DNA of 64,000 nt, from the NCBI GenBank assembly GCA_958299035.1, contig CATQJL010000326.1, forward strand, positions 4,974,232 through 5,038,231. Direction: 5' to 3'. The notes beneath the pieces are model-generated. The model was not told the origin of the DNA, searched no databases, and worked only from the letters and a program-made list of their open reading frames with translations. Below are positions 1-13,382 of this stretch, piece after piece; position 1 is the stretch's first letter, and each line of letters opens with the position of its first letter. A program made the translations under genes and the position numbers. This DNA comes from Cylicocyclus nassatus. Its lineage: Eukaryota; Nematoda; Chromadorea; Rhabditida; Strongylidae.

Positions 1-3000
1 AGATGCCTACACATTAATACTGAAATTAAGAGAAAACAAAAAAGAAATTTTTTGAACAAAGTGACTTGGAGCTACTTATTGTTAGCGTGGCGCTGTAGAA
101 TGTGCGATCCTGGCTGAGAGATTGTTGTTTAAATTCAAGATTTCCTGTGTACAAGGTTGGCTAAGAGATAAGTTTGTTCACGAACTGAAATGTGAATTCT
201 ATCTGAGTAGATTTATTGTCCAGTTGAGAAAGGGCGCAAAAGATAAAAGCATAAGAAAATATCGTTTTTTGATAACCGGAATTCATAACTGCCCTCTTTT
301 GCTATTCACTAGGTAAAAACCAAATTACTCGTCTTTGTATCCATCACTGCATGACGAAACTTAGGAAGTCATAGATCTAATTTGCAAATCTAGATACTTA
401 GGGCTTAACATTCATTTACTGATAATAAAAGGCTTTAAGTAGGTGGTATGTGAAATTAAAAGCTTCAAACTACTTTAGCGTCAAAAATCAGGTTTGCACG
501 CCAAAACGAACTTATTCTTCACTCAATCTAATACGGTACCTTTTCTTAGGGCAATGTTGACCGCTTCAATCCGACGAGCCAAAGCCTTCTTAGGCCGATA
601 ACGAATCATAGTTGTGTACTTTTTTTCGCCATACTCCAATAAGGAGAAACGCGTGATAGTGACTTTACTGAACTCATTTCGTCACTATAAATCGGGTAGT
701 TCTTTTGTCTAATGTCCATTAATTCCCACGATAAATTAATTCGCTTGAGTGTCTGTAGATTAGAGAACATGCAAAGACCGTTGATTCTTGATGTCACAGA
801 ACCTTTTCCTGTAGCGGCATCTATCAACGTCCTTTCTAAACTCAAAGTTGCTTCTCATCTGTAGCGCTTAAAAATCCTAGTCAAGGCTTGGTGAGATTTG
901 GCGTGGGATCTTTTGGATCTTTTAGTTAGCCAATGTAAGATGTTTTTCTTGAGTCATAAAAGCGAAAAACGCATTTCTTTTTTTTGCTGTAAAAGTCCAT
1001 GTGGCAAAGCAAAAACACCATTTTCGTTCTACACTTTACGCGCTCATTTCACGTAGAATTGGGTAGGCAAACGTTTGAGACAATGATTTATTGCAAATTA
1101 AAGGTAATTGTACAAGTACCTCGTGCCCGAAAATGTTTTGACTTTACCATACGGAAGTGGGACAAGTGCCCTAGTGGTATGAAGCGCCGCTATGTCTGGC
1201 GGTACAAATTCCGAGTTCGTTCCCGGACTACTGAGAGTCCTTTACCCTGGAGACAGTAAATTCGTGACTGAGGTAAATAATCGAGTGCCTGAGGTAAACG
1301 CATAGGAGTATGGAGCGCTGGCGATTAGGAGTCTCTACAGTCGAGTCATTTCATATGATCATGTGTGTCATTGCACACATCCATCTTTGGCGTCCCCATG
1401 CTGAATTCACAATCGCAAAAAAAACCAAGCGACTCACTATTGCTATCTCCTGCATCTCTTTGAGTCGATATCTAAAAAATAGAAAACACAAGAAAACACC
1501 GAAAGCGCTTGAAAGGAAGTCTGCTTTAAGAAAAGAATAACGCAAAACGTGAATAATTTGTGCAATGACAAATGATCATATGAAATGACTCGACTGTTCT
1601 GTGATGCGCTCCAGCTGTGATAGGCGCTCGACCATCACGTTCGCGCCCGCTTCGCGACGATTCAACCACCCGCCATGATCCGGGACTAATCTTTGCGAAG
1701 TATGTTTGGCGCATGACCTGAGAGGGTAAAAGACGCAAAATCCATTATCCTTTGCTTTTTTCATTGATTAAAATTGGGTTTTCGATGTCGACTATCTTTT
1801 CGTAAAGTTGTAAACTGTCCACTCTCAGAAATAATCGGATCAATGCTGACACCGAAAGGGCCGACTTTCTGCACTCCGCTCGCAGAATTTTTGGCAAACT
1901 GTGCGCGAGTTTTTGCATGATTTTTTGCTGAACTTTTTTTCGCTCTGAATTTTGGCAGATAGATTTTTTGTTCTCGACATGCATATGTTGGTTTGAATTC
2001 TAGTAAATGTTCATACCGTCTCCCTTTAGCACTGGAGTGGTATCAGCAAAATTTTCACGATGATCACTTGTTCGTCGTGAACAGGCGCACACGTCGCGGT
2101 TGACAAATGTACTTCTCTTTGATGTGTGAGCGCCACCGCTATGTAATTGAGGCGCTCATTTGTCCATCACCACTTACAACCTCAGGAAACGATGTAATGG
2201 AAGCAGGTGTAACGTCAATACTGATTTTTAAGTGCAGAAATTCTTATAGAAACTGATGAATTTTTATGATTTATTTGAATACATCACTAATTCCTGGTAA
2301 GGATCTATGCCGTTATACTGGCGTACTAAAACTTGATTCATTCTTACACGCTGTCAAAAGAGTAGAAAGGATAGTATCTGGTAACTTTGGAACAATTTTA
2401 TGTAAACGTGGAACGCATCCGAATAGGTTGATACAAGAGATTTGCAAACCATACAAAACTTATTTTGGAAGTGCTTGAAAAATTTTAAAAATTCTAAGAT
2501 CTTTTTTGTATGTTGTATTTGGCTATACATTTCAAAAGTTTTCATTTGGTCAAAAATAAAAACTCGAATAAAACTCAAAAATCCTAATCTAATCGTAGAA
2601 GCGTCCAATCAGCAAGCCCCTAGGTGAAAGAGTACGACATAAAACCAAGACTGAGAGTAAAATCAAGTTCTAATAGGTGCTTTAGAGCGCTTGAAATTCG
2701 AACCTACACTTCAGCTTCTCTTCATCTGCTTGTACCGTACGTCAACAAGAGCTTTTAGTTCGGAGTCCTAGAAAGCGCAAGGATCTCTACTATATACATC
2801 GAAACAAACGATTTCATTGAAGTTTGAGAAACTTCGAGATTTTCGAAAAATTTAATGCAAAGGTTATGCATCAAATTTCTTTTTAACCGAAGAGGCTATT
2901 GGGCACGAGCCAATCGTGACAGCAAGTCAGCCGATTACAAAGTAATTCTCTGATCCTCCAAGATCCTTTTGGTAACAGTTTACCTTCCCCAAAGGGATAG

Positions 3001-6000
3001 GTTTAGTGGGTGCAAGAACAAAGACTGAAATTGATACATCACTCGCTACCCTCACTGTTTCGCAGATAACTCAAAATTCCATTGTTTTAATTACGGTAGC
3101 GACACACCTACTTACATTAAAGGCACTGCACCAAACTGAGGTTGCGCGGGTCTCCACATACCCTACTATAGGGGCCACTAAATAGGCCATTGCAACAAAT
3201 GTGACTCACTTTGACCCTCTCTACGCTGAGAAGAATATGCTCAGAATGGTCCGCAATCATTTGGTCTACACGGCATATTTCTTCGGTTTTCTCTCGAGCC
3301 CCCTTAATAGGTCCTTCCATCTACCTTCCATTTCCAGGAGGCTAGGGTAAGAAGGCACAACTTGTCCGCGTTTTCTCGGGGCTTCAAAAACAGCGTTTCT
3401 GAGCATTTTATGATGGAAGGGTCGCAAACGCTTGTGATATGCAAAAATCCCAACATTCAAATTTTGGTGAGACACTGCCTTCAAAGCCTGCATCTGCCAT
3501 TACGCCGATATGCAAGTACTGAATTTCTTGAGATTCGATATTTGTAGAGATTTAGCTTGCTAAATATAAACACCATAGTTTCGTCCCTACTACTACGGGC
3601 CCCACAGTAGGATTCTAATGAACAAAATGGATCTGTGATCCGCACATGGAGATGACATTATACAATTATTCGCAAGAGTCATAGATGATTTCGAACCGGA
3701 TGATTGCCGTAACCTTACCATCACGGGTGGGCCCTAAGTTTGACGTTGCAAATACACTCTGGTCCGAAATGGCAGAAATCGTAAATGGTCTTGTCATGTG
3801 TTAATTATTTAACGTACAGAGATGCTGGGACATGCACTAAAGCTTGTACTTTCGAAAAATTTCTTAAATGTATTAAGTTGTAAAGAATGCTGTCAATTCT
3901 TTTCATAATTACCAAAAATGAATGCGAATGCAAGGGACTGGTTTGGGATGAGTAATGTGCGATGGACCAATATACCAAATAAGTTATTTAGCTTGAAGAA
4001 ACACCCAAAAAAAGGAGAAAACTTCTCTGCGCTTAGGTCCGCGAAAAGGCACATTTTTGAGGTTGTAGAGGGGCAGAACTTGCACAAGCTCGATATATTT
4101 TGTACCCTTGTACTGGTAAGATGAAGCGATATCCGACTAGAAATTGCTCTGGTATTTAAGTCATTATCCAGGCAAGAAAGCTCACTGATTTTAAGGTTTA
4201 AAAAATAGTGCTGTGCACCTATTTTCGAAACGCAGTCAGTGCCATTCTTGGAGAAGAGCATCGAGCATCCATGATATACATAACCAGTAGTCTAAGGCTG
4301 TCAGTACACATGACCAAAATAGCGTTAATTAGCCGCCACTCATGATGAAGTTATAAAAAAAACAATTCAGCTCAACCTCTATTTATACATTTTTCTTTAC
4401 ACCCTAATATAACTACCCACTTTACTAGATTTTCCAACATAAACGTTCCCAGTATTCTACTAAGATGTAGGCGGCTCAATGGGATTTCTGGCGAGAGATT
4501 ATCGTACACTTTCGTATCAGACCCTTCAAATAATGGGGTAGCCCCTACAATCATCGAATGTTCTCTCCAGACAAAGTAGCGCCGGATCGTTTTCAGTGCT
4601 GACAAATGGAGACAAATGAGGAACAGCTCCGTTGTCGGCGGTAGAATATACAAACACCGTTGTCAGAGAGAGGGGCCAACAACTGTTGGCACTCATAAAA
4701 TTGCACCCGAACGCGAATATCACTACCAAACATCCATTCAGCAATGATGTGCAAATCATCACAGGGAACACATGTACTTCAGCCACATAATGTGTGGATA
4801 CGGTATCTCTGGGGCCTGGAGAAGAACGCAAAATGGGGAGAAAACGACGAATGTGGCGCAATATTACACAATGAACAGTGTGTTTTTTGTGCAGTTTGCT
4901 AACATGCTGCCAGAGAAGCAGCTGAGTGGCCGAAAACTCATAAAGACGTTATGTTGTCATAGTTTAAGGCGCTACCGTTCCCACATTCTCAGAGCAATCA
5001 TCATCGCGATTGTTAGCATATGCGTATGAGATCAAAACAGTGAACAGATGTTGTAACTGATACTTCAGAGCAACCGTGTTAAGTTATTAACTGCTAAAAT
5101 CATGTAGATAAGTCAGCTTAAAATGATGACCGTGAGGAGTCTGCATCTTTAGCTTTCGTATTCAATTCCCTTAGAACATCGGCAACATAGAGCTTGCTGT
5201 AAAAGTTCGAAAGCTCTTGAAGAGTTCTTTGTAATTATGTATAAAAATTTCACGATGTATGGATCTCAACACATGAAAGCTGAGAAAGAAGATCGTTTCC
5301 AGTACAGTGAAGGCAAAAGCCGAGATAAAATCAAAACAGTGTATAGAAAACAAAATTCGGCCAGACACATTTAAATGTTTGGAAGGAGCTCTTCAAGAGC
5401 GCAGTATATAGAAAGTCCCATCTTCTTGTGGTAAGGCTTTTCCTTCAAAAAATCCAAGCTTCCAAGGAATTATCTACAAGATTTTGAGGATACCCTTTTC
5501 AACGTGTCACTCCTCTCTCTACTCCGTTTCTAAGTTTAGCCAACTGAAAAGTACTAATCAACTTAGAGACTAGCTTTGGTTGATTCTTCAGACAAGAAGC
5601 ATCCAAAGGATTTTTGGCTCTCATGAAATTTCTGCATTTCTCAATAGAAAACTTCTGAGGAGTTTCGTTACGAACTGAAGCTTGATGTGTGTTCCAATAT
5701 GTGACGAAAATAAGTATAAAATCCTACCAGAAAGTGCATTTCACCATTTTCTTACATATTCGTAGACCTATCACAGACTTTTGACTATTTAGCTTGTATT
5801 AGTAAATTAGCAAGGTAAAATAGAATCAGGCCATGATTTTTCTGAAAGAGAGAGACGGATGAATATAAAATTTGGAAAATACCTTTTAACAAGTAAGGTT
5901 TCTTTGTAGTAATAATATATAGATAGAAAGTTTTTTGTTTTATTTTCTTGACCAGAATACAGTAGTCTCAGATCCATGCGATACTCAAAAGCATATGTGG

Positions 6001-6464
6001 ACTACTCAACTTCGTTATTCGATCGCAGCATTAGCCGTAATTCTCAGTGCCTTCCGCAACATTCCGAGCGATAAAATGACAATAACAGACGAATTTATAC
6101 GTTTTTGATGTTCCGCACTGCTTTCAATCACTATAAAAATCATAGCTTCGATTATACGTTGCACTCAAACGAGAAGAATTTGAAGAACGGTTATTGTTTG
6201 CACCGAGAAAAATTCAGAAAAAAATTTGAAGATTTCATAAGACGCAAAGCTCATAGAACAAATTAAACTATATACCCGCAAGATAAATACATATTCAAAA
6301 TAAAATTGATAAAGCTGGAGATAGAAGAATTCAAGGGCACAAGCTTATGATTACGGCAAAACTATGTAAAAGAAATTGCAAGCAAATTAGATTCAGTTGC
6401 CTCCGAAATAAATCATATCCAAAATATTTAGAAGTACAAGTAGGTACTTAAACGTGCTAAGGTT
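1..6464. other. Intergenic stretch without a supported gene
   Basis: No reading frame here links across plausible splice sites into a recognisable protein. Several frames of 60-120 codons occur (for example near 3117-3493, 3893-4261 and 4372-4861) but have no recognisable motif and overlap on opposite strands. One small inverted-repeat element at 1338-1596 is listed separately. The stretch lies downstream of the minus-strand homeobox gene and may hold its 3' UTR and regulatory DNA. Confidence 0.6.
1338..1596. mobile_element. MITE with CAGTCGAG-type terminal inverted repeats
   Basis: The left end at 1338 reads CAGTCGAGTCATTTCATATG and continues GATCAT; the right end at 1596 is its reverse complement. 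The left end is preceded by TA. The outer CAGTCGAG matches the two TA-flanked MITEs at 17483-17692 and 47234-47449, although the inner sequence differs. There is no transposase frame, so this is a non-autonomous element. Confidence 0.7.
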
Positions 6465-7234
6465 CTAAGTAAGAAATGGCAATCGCTGAGACACAAATAT
6501 AGGAGAGCTATTGATATCGTAAAAACTAAACGGGAACATTGATGCACCAGTTTGAGGGATAGAAGGAAGTGACAGAAGCGGTGCACCGACTGGGATCTGG
6601 AAGTGCAGTGAGTGACAATGACAATGACATAAGTGATAGTTTGCACTCTTTTCACTTACCATACTAAATTGTGAGAGTTGAATGGACGGAGGAGTAAGAA
6701 TCTTTTCGGTTACGGTAGATGAAGCTGGTTGAGTTGCCGTCGGTGAGGGTGAGGAAATGGCGTCCATACCAGGATTATGCTTCTTCCATTTTGTACGACG
6801 ATTTTGGAACCAAATCTTCACCTAAAACCAGATAATTTGAATTTTGCACGATTTGAAGGGGACAATTAGAGTCAAATACCTGTGTTTCAGTGAGATGGAG
6901 CTGAATGGCAAGATTCAATCGCTCACAAACGCTGAGATAACGCGAAGTCTGAATAGAGTAAAAGGGATTCCAAAATATCAAACTAAATTTTTTGAATGCC
7001 TACCTTAAATTTATTTTCTAAAGCAACCAGTTGTTCATAAGTAAAAGCTGTACGAGCCCTTCGTGCCTTGTTTGCATTTCCTGCTTGGGTATTTGATCTT
7101 CCTGAATCAGCAAAAATTGAAATTCTCTCTCACATATTCAAATCCGCTTCGAACACACCTCCCTGTTGTTGTGCGGTGATGTTCTTGTCATCTGACAAGA
7201 GCTCATCAACTCGAAAACCACGCTTGTCATTCAT
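6465..7234 (-). CDS. ceh-1: NK1-class homeobox transcription factor (CEH-1/NKX1-like)
   Basis: Predicted sequence-specific nuclear transcription factor. Five exons join in phase: 7134-7234, 7004-7097, 6880-6948, 6660-6821 and 6465-6596, giving about 185 residues. The homeodomain (about residues 45-105) starts RRARTAFTYEQLVALENKFK, continues TSRYLSVCERLNLAIQ and ends VKIWFQNRRTKWKKHNPG. Helix 3 WFQNRRTKWKK and the following HNPG are typical of the NK1/slouch class. The chosen start lies just after a pyrimidine-rich acceptor ending CCACACAG, a likely trans-splice site. The frame is also open upstream to about 7349, so a longer N-terminus is possible. The N-terminal stretch FRVDELL resembles short repressor-type motifs near the start of NK proteins. 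The first intron is only 36 nt. The symbol is by class assignment, not a search. Confidence 0.85.
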
Positions 7235-7240
7235 GTTCAG

Positions 7241-8077
7241 CTGTGTGGAAAGAAAAGAAGTGATAAAATCATAATCATTAAGTGATTGTGGTCGATCGAA
7301 ATCGGTTCTGATCAGGCAGATTTGGACAAGATGTTTGGGACGGACATTCCTGGAGGGAGGAATGAAAAAGAAATGTAGAAATTGAAGATAGAAGCGTTGT
7401 TTGCTTGCTCGAGCAGGATTTGGAAACAGAATACTTTACTGTGAGAATTTTGAAGTTGGCGCCAATAGTTGCAGCTACTTCTGTAATGTTGCCACTACTC
7501 CAGTAAGTTGCCGCTACTATAGTAAGTTGCCGCAACTTCAACGTTTTTCTTGCTTCCGTAATAAGATTATGAAAAAGCGCATACTGGAATCGGCAGTATC
7601 AAAAACCATGTTTAAGAATTTCGTGATTTCATCCTTCAGGCAAACAAGCTATAAAGCACAAGACTGACCGAATCGCATAGTCTGATGCCTTCAGCCAGCC
7701 GAATTCAGCCAAAGCATAGCTGAAGGACTAACTACAAAGATAGTGTAAGCTGTGTTTGCCTGATCGCTGACTTAAACACACAACAAAAGCAAGAAGCTAT
7801 CCAGAACCTAGATGGGGCGTGGTTGAGCCGTGATCGTGATTGGTTCCGAGCGGCGATCTCGGCTCGACTTTCATCACTCACGATCCGAGTAATTGCTCAT
7901 GAGACCCGCCTGCTGCCAGTCTCACCGCTCAACCGATAAATGCCTCTATCAATTATTCGATTTGCTTGTTCAATTAGCATTAACATGTGTCCACCCATGA
8001 TGCTTCTGCACACACAGTTGTTTGATAGACTCTTTATCGCTCTGTACACGTAGAAATTAGAAATCTCATTTGCTTTC
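7241..8077. other. Gap between the homeobox gene and the nuclear receptor
   Basis: About 0.84 kb separating two genes on the same strand. It would contain the receptor 3' UTR and the homeobox promoter. A possible extra 5' homeobox exon (7241-7349) is open in frame and has a CCTCCCTCCAG acceptor, but the strong acceptor at 7241-7250 argues it is not used with the chosen start. Nothing else was recognised. Confidence 0.5.
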
Positions 8078-11000
8078 TCAAACTAATTCACTCATGAATA
8101 TATCGTGCTTAAAAATGTTGAATAATCTTGATAATTGGCTATCTTCCTTCCGTCGCTCTTGTAGCTTCTGAAAACACCTTCACAGTACAAAATTTCAAGA
8201 AATGACCCAATCTAACTCACATCCACTGCCGACACAATGCTGCTCATTTTATGAAGACGTGAAGCATAATTGGGCGTTCGAAGTTCATAAGTGTAGTAGC
8301 TATGCACATCTTCGGCCAAGCGGTTTTTTACTTGTTCGGCTATATTGATGGTTTCTTTGGTCACGTTCGGAATATCTGGAATAGATGATAGTGAGTAGGT
8401 ACTTGATTTTCAGCATCTCCAAAAAATGGGATCCAAGTCGGTCCTCGAAAAAAATTAACTAAACTTTTCAAAAGTTCCTTTGGTCCCCTAAATTATATGC
8501 ATGTTGATGCTCAATGCTGCTGCTGTCAATTTCTAGAACGGAATCTACATTGAGTCATCTCGAAACTGACTCAACAGCTTCGGCAAACGATGCATTGTGT
8601 TCATTTACAGCAAAACAGACCTTTTAATAATCTGAATCTGAATTTACAAGCGGGCTAGGATACTGTAGCGAGGTCCCACTTAACAAATACAAACAATAAC
8701 ATAGTGATGTTATTTAGTGTCACTTTGAGGTCAAATGATTTCTTAACAAGTGTATACTATCCAAAACAGAAACAACTCTAAATTTAGAATAAATTTCACA
8801 ATGCATACGATTGCATAGGTAAAACAAAAATTTGATGCAGCAATGCTCTAATCTTCCTGAATTTCGTATGACTCAAATGCTCTGACACAAAAAAGCAAAG
8901 CTCTTATGATGTATAAACAATAGATAAATTCTTTACCAAAAAGTTACTGGCTATATGCCCTAATGTATGACCTACCATGGGCGGATTAGTAGGAAGCTTA
9001 TGTTACGCGATAAATTTAAAAATTTTGTTCCTGTGAGCGAAAAAAACGGTTTGGTATAGAAACAGGCCTCATGTACATGGATCTCAGTAGAGATCTAAGA
9101 TGCTTTGACAGTCCTGTGCCCTGATAAATGAGATGATTCTTGTACATGAATGTAACCATCACTTGATAGATTAGATGGCAGTTGAGAGAAATTCATTTTT
9201 TTTTATCAGCTTTGGTTATTAGCAGCAGATAAGAACGGTGGTTTTTATGGCTATTCAAACCAACAGTTCGTCAAAATTGCACCTGTAAGATGATAGAGAA
9301 TACCCCTCAGCAAGAATAGAAGTGATAGTTGCTGAGATAGCGAGACGAAGAAAGGGGGGGGGTATGTCACGAGGAGGAATTTTTGTTGCCAGATGACATC
9401 GCATAGCAACATATTCAGCGTTGCGCTCTAAAAACAATTCAAGTTTTCAGGAAGACATATCAGATAGGAACATATTTTGCTATTTAGGAACATACTCATA
9501 ATTATAACCTCAAAATAAATCTGTATCAAAAATGTAGAAGGTCAAAAACCAATGAAATTGCAGTTAACACTAAATTCGTAGATTCCGTCAATTTTTTTAA
9601 GCAAAAGGAGCCTATTTAGCAACCGTTACTTTGAACAGCTAGTAAGCCAAAGCATTTGTCTGATAGTTCCTGACTGAAAGCATATCTAGCGCTGAACTGG
9701 AGTTTTGTAGAGAGGGGCCTCGAAGAAACCGGGCTTCTTGACCGTTGCCGGGGAAGGGGGTGGTGGGGATTGATGGCGGTCTTTTGTTCATATGGCATTT
9801 CATGAAGCAATAGAGCTAAGAATCCACGTACTTGTTGAATCCAAACATTATCACTTACGTTTTACATTCCACATACAGCAGATCACCATATAGAGCAGCT
9901 CAAACTCGTTCGGTCGCAATCGTTTAAAAGGAACAGTCACGAGATCACGAAATAAGTCATGTGTTGGTCTCATTAACCTTGAAAATGAAAAAAAATGATG
10001 AACAGAAATGACGACTATTTTTATGCTAAGACTCACTTCTTTATCTGTTCTTCATTTAGGTCAGACACAATATCCAGTCTAGCTACATGTCCTTTGAAAT
10101 TAACAATGGTCCCATCTAAGCACACCGAACGTTCGTCATTTATATCGTAGCCGAGAATTTTGCAAGTGTGAAAACATCGGTCTAACTCGAAGAAACCTGG
10201 CCAAAAATTCCGAAATAACAGCCACTGCAAGAAAAAGGAGGTGATTTCCCCTAATATGCAATTATTCTATTCGAAACCTACCTTTTGGTCCTTTGGAAGC
10301 TGACTGAACGGTTGCAGGGACATGGCAAATTCAGCGAGGTACTCTATTTCGATGTAGGTATCACGAAGTAAGTGCTCAATATCGATAACATCGGCTTCGT
10401 GGGTCTTAAAAAGGATTTGATTGTTTAGCGGCTTCCTTGTACACTTTGATTCAACTGGCTTGGAAGGCAGGGCTTCGTGACCTAATTAAGGCTAGATAAT
10501 GATGAGAGCACACGCGCGAGAGAGACGCAGACTGCATCGCGGGCGCGAGCGGCCTTAACTAAGTCACAAAGCCCCGCCTTCCAGCCGCCAAGCCAGTTGA
10601 ATCAAGGTTACTGTTTTCAAAAAGTGTTAAATAGCACAAAAAAGTCGGGATGCAATCCTCGTAGAATGGAAGGGAATTCTTTGAGTTGATCGAGAGTTTG
10701 AAAGGAGTTATATAAAGGACACATTTAATAAGAAGGAAAGCATAGATGGTCGAAGTGGTCTTTACGCATAAGATATATACTGTTTTGAAAGACCTCAAAA
10801 GTTGATCTTTATTCTTTCTCGTTATCTGCAAACCGCTTTTGGAAGAGAAGTTATGAGAATTTTTTTTGAAGAAAAAATTCGAAAGTGCGGCTACGGTAAA
10901 ATCATTCGGTTCCAAATCTGTCCTCGTTATCTGCCAAGCGCCTTTGGACGCCGAGTGAGCGTTCTTTTTGGGTTGGAAAATTGAATGTAAACAAAATTCG

Positions 11001-13380
11001 TTAAAATTGCTCACGTGCTGGTCCAAAGCTGATTATCACAGCACTTTGGCAACAGCAAACATTCATAACTCGGCAAGCAGAGGCGATTGGCAGATAATGA
11101 AATCAGATTAGGAATCATTTAATGCTCTTCAAAGTGGTATAAGACTCATTTAAAAAGGCCACTTCGACTAATCGGACCTCCTTTGTCAAATGGGGCAAAA
11201 TTGACTGCAAAGGCACTTTATGCAACAATTTTCAGTCTAGTAAACTTATGCTTATAAGTTTTCATTACTCTTTCAAGCGCCGGAAAGACCACAACATCTG
11301 TTTTTACCTTAGCAAAACCTTAGTATTTTTTACCTTATAAAATTCTCGTAATTCCTGCCTGAGGAGCTGTGCGCATATCGAGGGCAGATTTCTTAGAATC
11401 AGCTTTCTAGGCTTTCCGGATGACTCAAATTTCATATGGAAGGGCCACTTTGATCAAGTTTCGTATCCTTCCCTACCAAGTATAGTACCAAGGATAGTAT
11501 CCTTCCCTTGGACATTCCATCAGCCCAATTTTTGTACTAAGTGTAGATGTGAACTGCGCAAGTTCGCAATGTCAACCAAACTGTCAAAATAGGGCACAAA
11601 AGACTGCGCGGTTGGTATTTTTGGCTAGGATGTTTGCACAGAAAATGCAAAAAATAATAATTAGACTCTGCTACTAGAGCAGCCTTAACAGCTAATCAAA
11701 CCACACCTTGCTGAGCCTGCTGATGTGAAATCTGTTCAAAAGAACTAAATCCTCGTTAAGATATCAAAATCTGGCACCTACTTCGAGGTATTTCGAGGTA
11801 AAAGAGGTTCCAGTTGGCTGAACTGTATAGGTGTACCCGACAAGACTCACGATTTGGTGGAGCCGTATACCTCATATTGTTACAGTCACGCAGTTAATTT
11901 ACATTTATCACCTTCTGGCAAACCTCATGAAGTACCGTAGCCAAAATTATGGCTGGCAAGGAATTTGAGAAAAAAATGAGTTCGGCCCCATTAAGTGGTG
12001 TAATACAATAAGAAAGGATGGTTTATTCGCTTACTACTCCAGACTGGGCGGCTACTTGAATGGATAAATTCCCTGTCAAAAGGAAAATCAAAAGACACCG
12101 CTGGCGATGTGTCCCAAAGCAGCATAGACCTTTCATTTTTCTTTCATTTTTTAACAGAGTTGTCAATGAAATGTCAAAGAAAAGTTCCAGAAATTCTCAC
12201 CTTTCCAATTCTACACTGAGGCCAGTGTTGGCAGTGATTTGCGTAGGCGATCATTGCTTGTTGGCATACCGAAAGCGGAATGGCGTAAGGGAAAGCGTTC
12301 AGGTTGAATTCCTGAAACTCTTTATATCAGCCTACTTCATGTAAGGTTATTTGGGGTCGCTTTTGTACAAGCTTATCCAGATATGGCTATAACATTGTGA
12401 ACAAGAAACAAGAAACAATACAAAATAATTCATGACCTGCCTAATTATTTCACTTTCAGGTCGTGTTTAGGCTCGTATGCTGACGAGGTGTCAGCGCCAT
12501 TCCAGCGCCGTGCCAGCTCCGTGCCGGAATTCGCGTGAATGCACGTACTAATAACCAACTTTTCGGCACAGATCTGGCACGGCGCTGAAACAGCAGCTCT
12601 GGACACAATCGACTGCAGCCTATCTACGCCTTAGATACTTTTCCGTTCTTAAAAAAACATTCTTGATTCTAGGCTTCCCATTCCAACCAATAAATTGAGT
12701 CAATGAAGTAATAGCATAATACTTGCCAAGAAAATCCTCACCATATCGAATAAAACGTCTATCTTCGCTTTCAAGATCATCTGCGCATTCGTAAAGTGAA
12801 ACGTCGACGAAGTATTAACATAGGAACCATTCTGTATGTGCTGGTAGTTATCATTTCTTACTATAGCTGGTATACGGTATACTGGTTCCGGTGGAGAGCA
12901 AGACGAGTACGACTAAAAGCACTATTTACTGAACTGTCTGGACAAAAAAAGTGAATATTCTCACAGCGTTTGATCCCGGATTCGATGACGATGGCTTTGC
13001 ACCGTCGTATGGATCTGGGACGTTGGACACATTTGCCATCTGGACCACTGAATTTGGAACTCATAAGAGGGCTCAAAGATAGCAACTTACGTAGACAAAC
13101 CTACTTTCTTTCCGCATCCCTACCCTCACACATTTCTCAAAGCGGCAATGCCGGCAAGAATAACGTTTTTCTGCAAAGAAAAAGTTCTAATCTTGTAAAG
13201 CCGATATGGACCTCGTAAAATCTAACTTTGTGTGACCTCACAAGAGCCAGAGAAACGGCATTTATACTTCAGCCTTAGTGAGAGAGTTCTTCGAAAAAAT
13301 GCTGCACATGCTCTGCAACAGGATACGCCAAAGTGCAATCCACTGGACGGCATCTCACACACTGCGCATGGTGAGGGCAT
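8078..13380 (-). CDS. Nuclear hormone receptor, nematode supplementary NHR family
   Basis: Ligand-regulated zinc-finger transcription factor. Nine exons join in phase: 13227-13380, 13105-13170, 12965-13047, 12742-12840, 10282-10443, 10037-10224, 9859-9977, 8221-8375 and 8078-8167, about 371 residues. The DNA-binding domain is complete. Finger 1 has Cys5, Cys8, Cys22 and Cys25 with P-box CRACAAFF and FRRT. Finger 2 has Cys41, Cys47, Cys57 and Cys60, followed by [12 protein letters not shown]-box CRACAAFF is common in nematode supplementary receptors. The ligand-binding domain contains [13 protein letters not shown], then [14 protein letters not shown], then [20 protein letters not shown], and a C-terminus ending [12 protein letters not shown]. 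The start ATG lies two bases after a TTTTCCAG acceptor, probably a trans-splice site. The fourth intron is about 2.3 kb, and the fifth exon begins right at a foldback element. A further exon inside that intron cannot be excluded. Confidence 0.85.
10446..10607. mobile_element. Foldback element abutting a receptor exon
   Basis: The left arm begins TTGATTCAACTGGCTTGGAA; the right arm ends CCAAGCCAGTTGAATCAA and matches its reverse complement over about 50 bp with a few mismatches. The middle is GC-rich and includes GAGACGCAGACTGCA, a string shared with repeats at 18304-18480 and 54457-54630. On the minus strand it lies immediately before the first ligand-binding-domain exon of the nuclear receptor. 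Confidence 0.75.
12481..12600. repeat. GC-rich GTGCCAGCGCC-type inverted-repeat element
   Basis: Contains GCGCCATTCCAGCGCCGTGC on the left and the inverse CTGGCACGGCGCTGAAAC on the right, in otherwise AT-rich DNA. Related sequences occur at 16551-16745, 31432-31625 and 51838-52050. It sits in the long fourth intron of the nuclear receptor. Confidence 0.6.
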
Positions 13381-13382
13381 AT

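Noticed and set aside
10559..11026. 155-codon minus-strand frame
   Set aside because: No domain, low-complexity and Ser/Asn/Phe-rich; it includes one arm of the foldback element and lies in the receptor intron.
12861..13085. A nuclear-receptor second zinc finger lacking two cysteines
   Set aside because: That reading ([18 protein letters not shown]) is a wrong frame of the hinge exon. The real second finger lies at 13105-13170 plus the end of the preceding exon and has all four cysteines.
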